From NCBI GenBank assembly GCA_017645655.1, contig JAGCNZ010000014.1:21479-85478 (forward strand): 64,000 nucleotides of DNA, read 5' to 3'. How positions within the stretch are numbered: position 1 is the first letter of the stretch; each line of letters opens with the position of its first letter. The notes beneath the pieces were generated by a model. It worked only from the letters and a program-made list of their open reading frames with translations. It was not told the DNA's origin and made no database searches. Below, in pieces: positions 1 to 8,407 of this stretch. The position numbers were made by a program, and so were the translations under genes. Origin of the DNA: Bacteroidaceae bacterium (GTDB lineage Bacteria; Bacteroidota; Bacteroidia; Bacteroidales; Bacteroidaceae).

Positions 1-570
1 GTGATGCTGGTGCTTGCCTCTGCAACCATCTTGGCAGGTCTGATAGGCATTGCAAGCAGCACGTTGACGCCTTTCGGATGGCTCAAGGCGATGAACGACG
101 GCATCATGGGCATGAGCGAACTCATTATTGTGACGCTTCTGGCGGCAGGTCTGATGCAGGTCATCCGCAAGGCTGGCGGCATCGACTGGCTGATGCAACT
201 GTTCAACAGCCGTCGGGGAAACCGAAAGAAGGCTGAGCTGAGCATGGCTGGAATGGTGGTGCTGACCGACTTCTGTACTGCCAACAACACGATTGCGATA
301 CTGAGTGTCGGTCCGCTTGCCCGCTATCTCGCTCTGCGTTACGACATTCCAGCCAAGCGCGCGGCAAGTATCCTCGACACCTTCAGCTGCCTGGCGCAAG
401 GCATCATACCTTATGGAGCACAGATGCTCATAGCAAGCGGCTTGGCAGCAATCAACCCGCTCGACATCATTCCGCACCTCTACTATCCATACATACTTGG
501 AGTAGTGGCACTTGTGTATATAATAGCAGACCCCCTAACCCCCTTTAGGGGGAATAAACAAGCAGTATGA
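1..570 (+). CDS. Na+/H+ antiporter, NhaC-type, C-terminal part (5' end outside window)
   Basis: The frame is open from base 1, so the true start lies upstream and only about 189 residues are visible. They are strongly hydrophobic, with several membrane spans. The stretch MVVLTDFCTANNTIAI and the later IIPYGAQMLIASGLA resemble the conserved core of NhaC-family Na+/H+ or Na+/organic-acid antiporters of the inner membrane. The last residues (DPLTPFRGNKQAV) are encoded by a GC-rich repeat at 527-553 that also occurs inverted beyond the next gene, so the natural C-terminus may have been replaced. The TGA stop overlaps the ATG of the next gene. The family assignment is fairly secure; the substrate cannot be told. 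Confidence 0.75.
   Translation: MMLVLASATILAGLIGIASSTLTPFGWLKAMNDGIMGMSELIIVTLLAAGLMQVIRKAGGIDWLMQLFNSRRGNRKKAELSMAGMVVLTDFCTANNTIAILSVGPLARYLALRYDIPAKRAASILDTFSCLAQGIIPYGAQMLIASGLAAINPLDIIPHLYYPYILGVVALVYIIADPLTPFRGNKQAV
527..553 (+). repeat. Left inverted repeat flanking the DUF559 gene
   Basis: The sequence starts CAGACCCCCTAA and contains the palindrome CCCCCTTTAGGGGG. Its reverse complement recurs at 998-1024 with only a few differences. The copy lies inside the 3' end of the antiporter gene and is translated there. Confidence 0.75.
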
Positions 571-953
571 TGGAGACTTACAACCATTTCCCCTATCAGA
601 ATGCAGACCCCATATACTATGCTCAGCTAAAAGACTGGGCAAAGGAAATGAGGTCTAATCCTACAGAGGCTGAATCAATACTCAGAGACCATGTCAGAGC
701 GAAGAATCTTGGCCATAAGTTCCTGTTCCAATATATAATCGGACAGTTCATTGTGGACTTCTTTTGCCCTGACTGCAAACTGGTAATCGAAGTAGATGGG
801 GGCTATCATTCGGAACCGCTGCAAGAATACGATGACGAGTTAAGGACACAAATGCTCGAAGAGTTGGGGTACAAAGTCATACGCTTCACCAACGAACGGG
901 TGCTGTATGACATTGACAATGTAGTTAACGAAATAAGAAGCTTTTTGCAATAA
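567..953 (+). CDS. DUF559 / Vsr-like endonuclease-domain protein
   Basis: A 128-residue protein with the look of the DUF559 family, which is related to very-short-patch-repair (Vsr) endonucleases of the PD-(D/E)XK fold. Visible marks are the helix TEAESILRDHVRAK near residue 32, then FIVDFFCPDCKLVIEVDGG (about 62-80) with the acidic residues expected of the active site, and the tail GYKVIRFTNERVL. Two ATG codons in tandem (567 and 570) are possible starts; the first overlaps the preceding stop. The gene sits between two inverted GC-rich repeats that continue into both neighbours' coding frames, which suggests it arrived as a small mobile unit. A nuclease role is inferred from the family; the target is unknown. 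Confidence 0.8.
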   Translation: MMETYNHFPYQNADPIYYAQLKDWAKEMRSNPTEAESILRDHVRAKNLGHKFLFQYIIGQFIVDFFCPDCKLVIEVDGGYHSEPLQEYDDELRTQMLEELGYKVIRFTNERVLYDIDNVVNEIRSFLQ

Positions 954-954
954 A

Positions 955-1635
955 ATGACTGAAACAAAAAACAAACAGGAAGTCCGAGGGACAAATCTCC
1001 CCCTAAAGGGGGACGGGGGGTCTGTCATCAACAAATATTTCAGCCTGACAGACGTGCAGCGGGAGCAGTTTGAGGCGCTCGACGCACTCTATCACGACTG
1101 GAACAGCAAGATAAACGTCATTTCGCGAAAGGATATTGACAACCTCTACGAGCATCACGTCCTGCACAGTCTTGCCATTGCCGAGCTGATACGCTTCAAG
1201 CCGGGCACCAGCATCATGGACCTCGGCACGGGCGGCGGCTTCCCGGGCATCCCGCTGGCCATCATGTTTCCCGAGGCGAAGTTCCATCTCGTGGACTCCA
1301 TCGGCAAGAAGATACGCGTTTGCGAGGAGGTCAGCAAGGCGCTCGGGCTGAAGAACGTCACGACCCAGTGGTGCCGCGCAGAAGAGGTGAAGCAGCAGTT
1401 CCATTTCGTCGTCTCGAGAGCCGTGATGCCCCTTCCCGACCTCGTCAAGATAGTGCGCAAGGCTATCAGCAAGGAACAGTTCAACGGTTTGCCCAATGGC
1501 CTCGTCTGCCTGAAAGGCGGAGAGTTGGAGCAAGAGGCAATGCCGTTCGGCAAAGCGGCACAAATCACGAACCTGAGCGACTACTTTGAAGAGCCGTTCT
1601 TCGACACCAAGAAACTCGTTTACCTACCCATATAA
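955..1635 (+). CDS. rsmG: 16S rRNA (guanine-527-N7) methyltransferase RsmG
   Basis: The protein (226 residues) methylates G527 of 16S rRNA with S-adenosylmethionine in the cytoplasm. It shows the RsmG signature NVISRKDIDNLYEHHVLHSL, then the SAM-binding loop MDLGTGGGFPGIPLAI (about residues 82-97), and the VVSRAV motif near residue 145. The homologous part appears to begin around VINKYFSL (residue 24). The first 23 residues include TNLPLKGDGG, which is the translation of the right-hand inverted repeat, so this copy uses a start codon and leader contributed by the inserted DNA. No ATG lies between that leader and the conserved part. The start is one base after the DUF559 stop codon. Confidence 0.93.
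   Translation: MTETKNKQEVRGTNLPLKGDGGSVINKYFSLTDVQREQFEALDALYHDWNSKINVISRKDIDNLYEHHVLHSLAIAELIRFKPGTSIMDLGTGGGFPGIPLAIMFPEAKFHLVDSIGKKIRVCEEVSKALGLKNVTTQWCRAEEVKQQFHFVVSRAVMPLPDLVKIVRKAISKEQFNGLPNGLVCLKGGELEQEAMPFGKAAQITNLSDYFEEPFFDTKKLVYLPI
998..1024 (-). repeat. Right inverted repeat flanking the DUF559 gene
   Basis: It begins TCCCCCTAAAGGGGGA and ends GGGTCTG, the near reverse complement of 527-553. It lies inside the 5' end of rsmG and is translated as part of TNLPLKGDGGSV. Confidence 0.75.
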
Positions 1636-1750
1636 ATAAAATGGAAGAGGGAAGAAGTGAGATGGAAGAGCGTTGCCTTGGCTCGCAAACCTGCACTGCG
1701 AAGAAACATTCCACTTACCAATAAGCCTCCGACCACTAACAAATTGACAT

Positions 1751-2389
1751 ATGAAGTATATTTCCTTCACTTTCAACCCGATACAAGAGAACACGTACCT
1801 GCTGTGGGACGAGCAGACGCTTGAGGCCGCCATCGTGGATTGCGGCTGTTGGAACCGACAAGAGGAGCAGTTGCTGGAAGGCAGCATCAGGGCGCACGGC
1901 CTGAAGATGATGTTTGCTTTGCAGACGCACGGTCATTTCGACCACACTTTCGGGCTTCCCTTCATCCACCGCACCTTCGGCCTCAAACCTATCTTCCACA
2001 CTGAGGAAGCCGAGACCTACAGGCTGATGCCCGCCATGGCTGCGGATTTCGGGCTGAACATCGGTGGCGGAATGCCTCCCATCGAACGCCTACTGAACGA
2101 TGGCGACGAGGTCCGGCTGGGAGAAACCACTATCAAACTCATCCACACACCAGGGCATACGCCCGGTTCATCCTCGTTTTACATACCATCCGATGGACTG
2201 CTGCTTTGCGGCGACACCCTGTTCCAGGGGAGCATGGGACGCACCGACCTGCCCGGCGGAAGCCTCGAGGCGGAGCTGGACAGCATCCGAAACAAGCTTT
2301 TCCGGCTGCCCGACGAGACAGTCGTACTGAGCGGACACGGCCCCACAAGCACGATTGGATGGGAAAAGGAGAACAACTGCTGCGTCTGA
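1751..2389 (+). CDS. MBL-fold metallo-hydrolase, glyoxalase II-like
   Basis: A 212-residue cytoplasmic protein of the metallo-beta-lactamase fold. The metal-binding motif THGHFDHT is at about residues 60-67, followed by HTPGHTPGSSSFY (about 136-148), CGDTLFQGSMGRTDLPGG (about 157-174) and SGHGPTSTIGWEKENN near the end. This order fits the short hydroxyacylglutathione-hydrolase-like proteins common in bacteria that lack the full GloB C-terminal domain. The likely chemistry is thioester or related hydrolysis at a dinuclear metal site; the substrate cannot be read from the sequence. It follows rsmG by 115 bases and is probably expressed on its own. Confidence 0.85.
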   Translation: MKYISFTFNPIQENTYLLWDEQTLEAAIVDCGCWNRQEEQLLEGSIRAHGLKMMFALQTHGHFDHTFGLPFIHRTFGLKPIFHTEEAETYRLMPAMAADFGLNIGGGMPPIERLLNDGDEVRLGETTIKLIHTPGHTPGSSSFYIPSDGLLLCGDTLFQGSMGRTDLPGGSLEAELDSIRNKLFRLPDETVVLSGHGPTSTIGWEKENNCCV

Positions 2390-2415
2390 GAAACCTGCTC
2401 CGTCAGCAAGCACGG

Positions 2416-2552
2416 CACAGCGAGTCAGCAAGCACGGCACGTCGTGTTTGAAAATGACCCACGTGATAAATCAATTTTACCCACGTGATATTTGAAATAT
2501 TACACGTGATATTTTCATTTTACCCACGTGATAATTTCATTTTACCCGCGTG
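2416..2552 (-). repeat. CACGTG array 1 (minus orientation)
   Basis: Boxes start at 2547 (CGCGTG), 2525, 2503, 2482 and 2460 (all CACGTG) and 2438 (CACGTC), with a doubtful one at 2416. The steps are 22, 22, 21, 22 and 22 bases. Read on the minus strand, the 22-bp spacers are of the GGTAAAATGAAATTAT type, and the single 15-base spacer is TAATATTTCAAATAT. The array fills the gap between two convergent genes. Confidence 0.88.
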
Positions 2553-2582
2553 ACGTTTTCCGACATGCCCTGTTGAGTCGCC

Positions 2583-4901
2583 CTACGGCCTCAGCACCTT
2601 GTACGCTTTTCCATTGTCCCGAATGATGTAGAGACGGGCTCCATCACCGTTCCGCTCCTGGGAAAGCGCATCAGACGGCACTTTCCGACCGCTGAGGTCA
2701 TAGACAGAAAGGCCTCCGCCGGCAGTAGGCGAGACCTGTTGCGGCGTCCCGATTCCGGTCGGCACGGTGTACTCCTTAACATACACGGCTGCCCCCTTCA
2801 GTCCTCCACGAAGGTCGACGACGACAGTCCAGCGAGTGCCATCACCCAACAAACGGCTGGACTGACGCTTGTAGATATGCCCGTCGGCGTGTCCCGAATA
2901 ACCCTTGCCCAGGGCGAACAGGCTGCTGCCCAGGGTCCCGTCGTACACGAGGTAACGCTCCGCAGTGGTCTTGCCCGAGAACAACACCGAGAGGTCGCTC
3001 GTCAGGGAAAAGCCGAGACTGAGCGACTTGTCGTTTACCTGCTCGCCGACAGTAAAGGTGAATTGGAAGACGCTGTCTTGCATCTCGGCCATCGCAATGG
3101 CATTCTCGGGCAGCGTAGCCTGGCTCGGATAGTAGAAGACGCGCCCCACGCTGTTGGCCGGACCGCAGACGAACAGGGAAGCCTCCTCGTCGCTCTGCAC
3201 CAGGGGATGTGCCAGCAAAGTACGCGCCACCTTGTCAATCTCCACTACATACTTGCCGCTCATGGGCAGGAAGGTCAGCGAATGGTCGGCATCGTCGTAC
3301 CAAAAGAAATCCGGAGCAACGTGCCACTGTTCCGGATTGTCAATGAAGTTCTGTGTAAGGCAAACCGATTGCTCCACATCTATCGTGCCACGATAACACC
3401 CCAACTGCTTCGTGGACAGCAGAGAATTGCTGCCTAATCGGACATCGTCCTCTGCCTCGCCGCCAAGCACGACCGTGACTATACTCTTGGCAGGCAGGGT
3501 GAAACGGGCATAAGGGGCTGAGCCGGCACCCATCGACATCTGCAAGCCGGAGCTTCCCTGGTTGATGAGTACGGCACCATAACTGCCGTCGGGATTCAGG
3601 AAAGCCACACAACTCACGTCCGAACCCACGCCAGCAATGCTGCTCTCAATGCGTTTGGCACCCGGCTGAGCTGCCAGGCTGGCATGCGCCATCACGAAGT
3701 AATGGGAATTGTAGCTGAGGGTGTGGTAGTCGTTTTGGTCGATATCCACGGCTCCGTAGCACGTTTGGCAACCACCGTCAAGGTTAGGTCCCATGTTGAG
3801 GTCCAGCATGAAATTCCAAACCATCACAGCCTTGCTCTGCCGCGTGACGGTATTGTAGACCAGATTCATCATGTCGGCAAGCAGTCGCGACGAGAGGTTG
3901 CGGCCATCGTTCCACGTGCCGATACTCGTCTCGGTGAAGATAATCTCCTTGTCCGGCGCTTTCTGATAAATGTCGTCGAGTTCCGTGACACTGCCCCCAT
4001 AGTCGTGCCAAGCACTGCCCACCACGAGGTCCTTGCCGTCCATATTGGGGTCGAGAGCATCGTAGAAGTTGATGGGATAGTCCTGCTGGTCAGAGATGTT
4101 GTCGTAGTTATAGTTATGGTCGAAGCAATATATCTTGGTGTGAATGCCAGCGTGGGCAAAGGCGGGAGCAAGTTTGTTGATGAATGCCGCCTCTTCCGAC
4201 CAGGGCATATAGAGGCTGGCGCAGTTGCCGCGATTGAGAGGCTCGTTCTGCGGCGTGACAGCATAAATGGGAATTCCCTCGGCAGCAAAGGCCTGAACGA
4301 AGCGCACAAAGTACTGCGCATAGGTTTCATAATGGTCAGGATTGAGCGAACCACTCGTCCAGGAATCATAGGCAACACGATTCGACAGACTCTTCACCTT
4401 CATCCACTTGGGACAAGTCCACGGCGAGCCGATAATCTTCAAGTCCGGATTGATGGCGAGAATCTCCTTGAGAATGGGGATGACATACTGCGTCTCGTCA
4501 TTATGAAGACGGAAATTCTCCAGTCCCGGCGTGTCGCAAAGCGAATACTCGGTGCTCGAGAAGTCAGAGCAACCGATACTGATGCGGACATAACTGACGC
4601 CGTAACCCCTGGTACGGGAAAAGGTGCGAGTCAAGAAGGCACGTCTGTCGGCAGGAGCCATCTGCATGAGATTGTAGGAAGCGCTGTATGTGATGGCATA
4701 CCCGAAACCGTCCATCTCCTGATAGGTCGTGGCAGGTTGCAGCGTGACATGTCTCGAAAGCTTGGTGCGCAAGCTTTGTGCCGTCGAGTACTCCATTTTC
4801 TTATTGCCGTCGGCAGTCGTCGTGTAGATTCGCACCTGCTCGGCAAAAAGCGGGAACGAAAGGAAGCAAAGGAGAATGCTGGATAGGATGCGATGTGACA
4901 T
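2583..4901 (-). CDS. Secreted glycoside hydrolase family 30 with C-terminal sorting tail
   Basis: A 772-residue exported enzyme. A signal peptide (about 1-20, ending LFAEQ) precedes a GH30-type (beta/alpha)8 barrel opening with TTYQEMDGFGYAITYSAS. The likely acid/base glutamate is in AVTPQNEPLNRG (about 219) and the nucleophile in IIFTETSIGTW (about 321); PWTCPKWMK is also typical. After the barrel and its beta-sandwich comes a domain of about 200 residues that I do not recognise. The last 45 residues (GLSVYDLSGRKV, then LYIIRDNGKAYKVL) resemble a type-A T9SS sorting signal, so the enzyme is probably secreted or surface-bound. Beta-glucosidic or beta-xylosidic substrates are usual for GH30; the exact one is not determinable. 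Its stop adjoins CACGTG array 1. Confidence 0.87.
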   Translation of the reverse strand: MSHRILSSILLCFLSFPLFAEQVRIYTTTADGNKKMEYSTAQSLRTKLSRHVTLQPATTYQEMDGFGYAITYSASYNLMQMAPADRRAFLTRTFSRTRGYGVSYVRISIGCSDFSSTEYSLCDTPGLENFRLHNDETQYVIPILKEILAINPDLKIIGSPWTCPKWMKVKSLSNRVAYDSWTSGSLNPDHYETYAQYFVRFVQAFAAEGIPIYAVTPQNEPLNRGNCASLYMPWSEEAAFINKLAPAFAHAGIHTKIYCFDHNYNYDNISDQQDYPINFYDALDPNMDGKDLVVGSAWHDYGGSVTELDDIYQKAPDKEIIFTETSIGTWNDGRNLSSRLLADMMNLVYNTVTRQSKAVMVWNFMLDLNMGPNLDGGCQTCYGAVDIDQNDYHTLSYNSHYFVMAHASLAAQPGAKRIESSIAGVGSDVSCVAFLNPDGSYGAVLINQGSSGLQMSMGAGSAPYARFTLPAKSIVTVVLGGEAEDDVRLGSNSLLSTKQLGCYRGTIDVEQSVCLTQNFIDNPEQWHVAPDFFWYDDADHSLTFLPMSGKYVVEIDKVARTLLAHPLVQSDEEASLFVCGPANSVGRVFYYPSQATLPENAIAMAEMQDSVFQFTFTVGEQVNDKSLSLGFSLTSDLSVLFSGKTTAERYLVYDGTLGSSLFALGKGYSGHADGHIYKRQSSRLLGDGTRWTVVVDLRGGLKGAAVYVKEYTVPTGIGTPQQVSPTAGGGLSVYDLSGRKVPSDALSQERNGDGARLYIIRDNGKAYKVLRP

Positions 4902-4907
4902 GATGAG

Positions 4908-6533
4908 TTATTCTGTTTTTTTAGGGCTGGCTCCTGTCGTACCGTCAACAGGCTTCTTTGGTGACGCGCCACTTGTGGCATCGACATCCACAATGGCTGA
5001 CGGGTTGACTTTGTAGGTTGCATTCTCCGCCTCGGTGTCATAAATGCATTGACGCAACTCTTGCATAGAGATGCCGACGGCATCCTTGCTCAGCTCCGGC
5101 ACGTTGTAACTCTTCAGCAGGAGAACGTTCCATTCAGGATCTTCCTGTGGAATGACAAACGGCTTATGCGCCTTGCCGTCCTTGTCAAAGTAGGCGAGGA
5201 AGAGACGAGTATAGTTCGCATCCATACGCCGACTGCTGAATGCAAACCAACGACTGTTGCTGCTCCAGGAATGGAAGCTGTCCACATCGGGTGAGTTCGC
5301 CTCGCTTAGAGGGTAGCAGTCGCCAGTCTGGATGTCTTTCACCCACAGGTCGCTCGACGTGTGCCAAATGTGGAACTGTCCATAATTGCCTTTCGTGTAG
5401 AGAATGTAACGACCGTCCGGCGACACACGCGGCACGGAGATACTCTTGTCCTCGGCAACCGCGTCGACCTCCATCACTGGCCTGCCAAATCTGCGCGACT
5501 TGGGGTCGAAGGAAATGGACATGAGGTTGTAGCGGATGCTGTCGAACTTCATGAGGAGTTGCTGCGTGTATGTACTGTCGGGCAGGGACGTGTCGAGCAG
5601 GTAATTGCGCTTGGCCGTGCAATAATACAACGTGCGTCCGTCGGGGCTCCAACACGGGAAGGTCTCGAGGTCGTCACTGGTTCTGATGATGTGACTCACC
5701 TCGTTCTTAGTGACGTCATAAAGCAGGAGGTCGCTCTTCTCGTCGAGGACTTCTATCTTTTCTGGGTAGTAGAGATGGAAGGCCTGGCCTGTCTTGTTGG
5801 TCGAGAAAGCGACGAGGTTCTCGGTTGGGTGCCACGATGGGTAGACTCCGCTCGTGATGATTGTGCTGTCTTTAAGCTGGATTTTGTGTGCTTTGCCGTT
5901 CTGGACGATGATGGTTCCGCCGTGATTGGCACGCACATGGAACAGCATGCTTTCGGTACTGCCGCTTCGGAAGTTGTGGCAGTTGATGCAGTGATTCTCT
6001 CCGTCACTGTACTGACGATTGTTTTCGTAGACTGGCACCTCGTCGAACGTCGTGAGGTTGCGCTGGTAGATGCCCAACTGGCGATAGAGCTCGTAGCCTG
6101 GCTCGATGAGTCGGTAGCTGATGAATGCGTCTATGGGTTCCTCGGCAACGCTGAACTTATAGGGTATGAAGTGCACCCAGCCGTCTGGTCGTTTGGCATA
6201 GATATCGACGGAGATGTCGCTGCCCTTGCTTGCTGTGAGGAGTGCTCGCCACTGTGTGGAGTCCATCTGCACCGTGCCGTTCTTGGCAGCGGCCGCCAGG
6301 AGTTCTTGTCCGCCTCCGCGGAGCTGTGCCACGTATGCTGTGGCTGCTGAGTCGCGACAGATGAAGTTGAGTGGCGCGATGTTGGGTGGCACAACGACTT
6401 CCTTGTAGTCGGGATAGATGTCGACCTCAGTTTTGGTTTCCGCAAACTGGCTTGGCACTTTGGCTTTTGGCTGGCAGCCGACGATGATGAGCAGTGCGAA
6501 GTATGCTATTATATATAATGTATGTTGCCTCAT
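4908..6533 (-). CDS. TolB/PD40-like beta-propeller lipoprotein with CxxCH motif
   Basis: A 541-residue protein with a lipoprotein signal (LLIIVGC, lipid cysteine at about residue 20). The middle and C-terminal parts carry repeated propeller motifs such as YPSWHPTENLVAFST, FPCWSPDGRTLYYC, VSPDGRYILYT and FHSWSSNSRWFAFSS, typical of TolB/PD40 six-bladed propellers. Before the propeller, HCINCHNF (about residues 181-188) contains CxxCH, which can bind haem c covalently. The protein ends in a low-complexity tail with the direct repeat GASPKKPVDGTTGASPKK. It lies six bases upstream of the GH30 gene and 17 bases downstream of the membrane-protein gene. Neither haem attachment nor a function is established by the sequence. 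Confidence 0.72.
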   Translation of the reverse strand: MRQHTLYIIAYFALLIIVGCQPKAKVPSQFAETKTEVDIYPDYKEVVVPPNIAPLNFICRDSAATAYVAQLRGGGQELLAAAAKNGTVQMDSTQWRALLTASKGSDISVDIYAKRPDGWVHFIPYKFSVAEEPIDAFISYRLIEPGYELYRQLGIYQRNLTTFDEVPVYENNRQYSDGENHCINCHNFRSGSTESMLFHVRANHGGTIIVQNGKAHKIQLKDSTIITSGVYPSWHPTENLVAFSTNKTGQAFHLYYPEKIEVLDEKSDLLLYDVTKNEVSHIIRTSDDLETFPCWSPDGRTLYYCTAKRNYLLDTSLPDSTYTQQLLMKFDSIRYNLMSISFDPKSRRFGRPVMEVDAVAEDKSISVPRVSPDGRYILYTKGNYGQFHIWHTSSDLWVKDIQTGDCYPLSEANSPDVDSFHSWSSNSRWFAFSSRRMDANYTRLFLAYFDKDGKAHKPFVIPQEDPEWNVLLLKSYNVPELSKDAVGISMQELRQCIYDTEAENATYKVNPSAIVDVDATSGASPKKPVDGTTGASPKKTE

Positions 6534-6550
6534 AACTGTGGAATGTGAAC

Positions 6551-8203
6551 TTAGTTGACGCCTGAATTGCTGGATGACAGGCTGGTGTAGCCCTTCTTGG
6601 TGGCTTTGAGGTTGCCGAAGAAATAGTAGTACGGATAGTATCCTTTGTACTTAGGGAAGAGCTCGTAGGCATGTCCGGGACGGTCCTTCATGTATGGTTG
6701 TGTGGCTTGCAGGAAGGATTGCAGCTGCGGCTGGCGATAGTTGAAGCCTGAGAAATGCTGCATGAGTCCCGGATTTTTGTTTTCTGCGAGCATGATGCCG
6801 TCCATGATGATGCTTGGCGGGGTTGTGCCCACAAGGGGTTCCAGGCGCTCTACGAACTGCGGCATGAGTTTCGTGTAGAGGCACACGCACAGGCTGTTGA
6901 TGAGTGCATTGCGGCTGCGTCCCTCGACGAGCATAAGGTTGTAGCCCATGAAGAGTGGTTGCTGATACTGATTCTCGAAGCTGTCGTGGATGGGTTCGGT
7001 CAGGCGGATGAGTGCCATCTCACGGTCGGCTTCTATCAGGTCGTTGCGTCGCACCATTGGGCCATACTTCTTGACGAATGCTCCTTCGAATGGCACACGG
7101 CGGAGGAGGGCAAGATATTTCTCGGCGAGCGCCCATTCGTTGCGCATCAGGGCACACTTGACTTGCAGTTTCAGGAGGCGACTTGTGGGGCCGCCCATCA
7201 CCATCTGCTCCATGCAGGCATGTTGCGAGGATTCGAGGAAGCCGCCATAGTAGTTGCCTTCGGGCACATAGAGGATGCTTGCATTGTTGTGCTCTCCGTC
7301 TACACCATGGACGTGGAGGGAATCGTAGTCAAGCCTGATGTCGTACAGGCGCTCGCCCACCTGGTCTGTCTGCACGAGTGCGATGGCGTAGGCGCATGCC
7401 ATCGGGCGGTTGCTCATAGTGGCATTTGCCCGTGCCAGCTTTTGAATGCCGACCCAGTCCTGCTTGTACTCCATGTCCATGAGGCGGCAGATGACGCGTA
7501 CATACGGGCGCTGCCACTGGTCGAAACCGATGATGGCTGCCATCGCGGCGACGATGACGAGCAGTTGCAGGCGGTTCTGCCATGGTGTCTCGTCTTGAGG
7601 AACACGAATGAAGGCGGGTGCCGGTTTCTTGCTAAAGCTGCGAATGATGACAGCCCAGATGCAGAGCACGTCCAGCGCGAGGAGGGGTATGCCGAAGATG
7701 AAGCCGGTGCGTGCCTCGACGAAGATGTCGAGACCGTGCCACGTGACGACGGCCATGTAGAAGAGCGCCGGCAGGTACTGGATGGCTCGCCATGCCGGAC
7801 GGAGCCTCATGCAGTAGCCCGTCAGCCAGCTGCCGGCGGTAAGAATCAGCGCCATGAACAGTCCGCCCAGCCACGGGTACTGATAGAGTTGCAGCATCGC
7901 CCTGCCGATATAGCGGAGGAAGCCGTAGGGCTGGGACAGGACGAACTCCATGATGCGGAGGTCTGCCACCCAGAAGCTGTATTCGCGGCTGACGTGGAAG
8001 ACGCTGCCATAGTACCATGCTGCCCAGAGCCAAGTCAGGGCAAAGAAGACGACGTGTACCGGCACCTTCGCCGCAGCAAGCCGCAAGCCGGAGCCCGATG
8101 CCTTGGGATGCCCTTCAGCACCTGCCCTCCGGTTTCGCCTTTGCGGAGAAACAGCCGGTTTCTGCACATCTTTACGAGGTTGTGGAGATGGTTTCTTGCT
8201 CAT
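6551..8203 (-). CDS. Membrane protein with large soluble domain (DUF6057-like)
   Basis: About 550 residues if translation starts at the ATG giving MSKKPSPQPRK. An upstream ATG at 8275 would add 24 residues, but those codons run into CACGTG array 2 and look non-coding. A basic, proline-rich leader (about 1-45) is followed by four or five hydrophobic spans (roughly 48-200), such as VHVVFFALTWLWAAWYYGSV. A helical soluble part of about 330 residues follows, with TPR-like spacing (MRNEWALAEKYLALLRRVPF). From memory it resembles Bacteroidota proteins labelled DUF6057, often found beside a propeller lipoprotein as here. The function is unknown. An inner-membrane location is inferred from the spans. 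Confidence 0.7.
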   Translation of the reverse strand: MSKKPSPQPRKDVQKPAVSPQRRNRRAGAEGHPKASGSGLRLAAAKVPVHVVFFALTWLWAAWYYGSVFHVSREYSFWVADLRIMEFVLSQPYGFLRYIGRAMLQLYQYPWLGGLFMALILTAGSWLTGYCMRLRPAWRAIQYLPALFYMAVVTWHGLDIFVEARTGFIFGIPLLALDVLCIWAVIIRSFSKKPAPAFIRVPQDETPWQNRLQLLVIVAAMAAIIGFDQWQRPYVRVICRLMDMEYKQDWVGIQKLARANATMSNRPMACAYAIALVQTDQVGERLYDIRLDYDSLHVHGVDGEHNNASILYVPEGNYYGGFLESSQHACMEQMVMGGPTSRLLKLQVKCALMRNEWALAEKYLALLRRVPFEGAFVKKYGPMVRRNDLIEADREMALIRLTEPIHDSFENQYQQPLFMGYNLMLVEGRSRNALINSLCVCLYTKLMPQFVERLEPLVGTTPPSIIMDGIMLAENKNPGLMQHFSGFNYRQPQLQSFLQATQPYMKDRPGHAYELFPKYKGYYPYYYFFGNLKATKKGYTSLSSSNSGVN

Positions 8204-8250
8204 TATTTCATTCAGTTTCGATATCCTTTTCAGGGTGCGCTGACAAGCGC

Positions 8251-8387
8251 GACGTGGGGTGATGCAAAACATCACGTGGGTTGATTGAAATTATCACGTG
8301 GGTAAAATGAAATTATTACGTGGAATATTTAAAATATCACGTGGGTAAAATGAAATTATTACGTGGGTCATTCGAAATCATCACCTG
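8251..8387 (+). repeat. CACGTG array 2 (plus orientation)
   Basis: Boxes start at 8251 (GACGTG), 8273, 8295, 8317 (TACGTG), 8338, 8360 (TACGTG) and 8382 (CACCTG). The steps are 22, 22, 22, 21, 22 and 22. The last five boxes show the standard 22-21-22-22 core. The array lies between the end of the M60 gene and the start of the membrane-protein gene, both on the minus strand. Confidence 0.88.
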
Positions 8388-8407
8388 CGACGTCTGCATT
8401 CTTGCCA

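Noticed and set aside
2438-2552. CACGTG arrays as intrinsic terminators
   Set aside because: The boxes are short palindromes without a long stem or a T-run, and arrays also occur upstream of genes (13955, 57001), so termination does not explain the fixed spacing.
3684-4886. A 400-codon plus-strand frame opposite the GH30 gene
   Set aside because: Shadow of the GH30 coding strand; no motif, start context or promoter.
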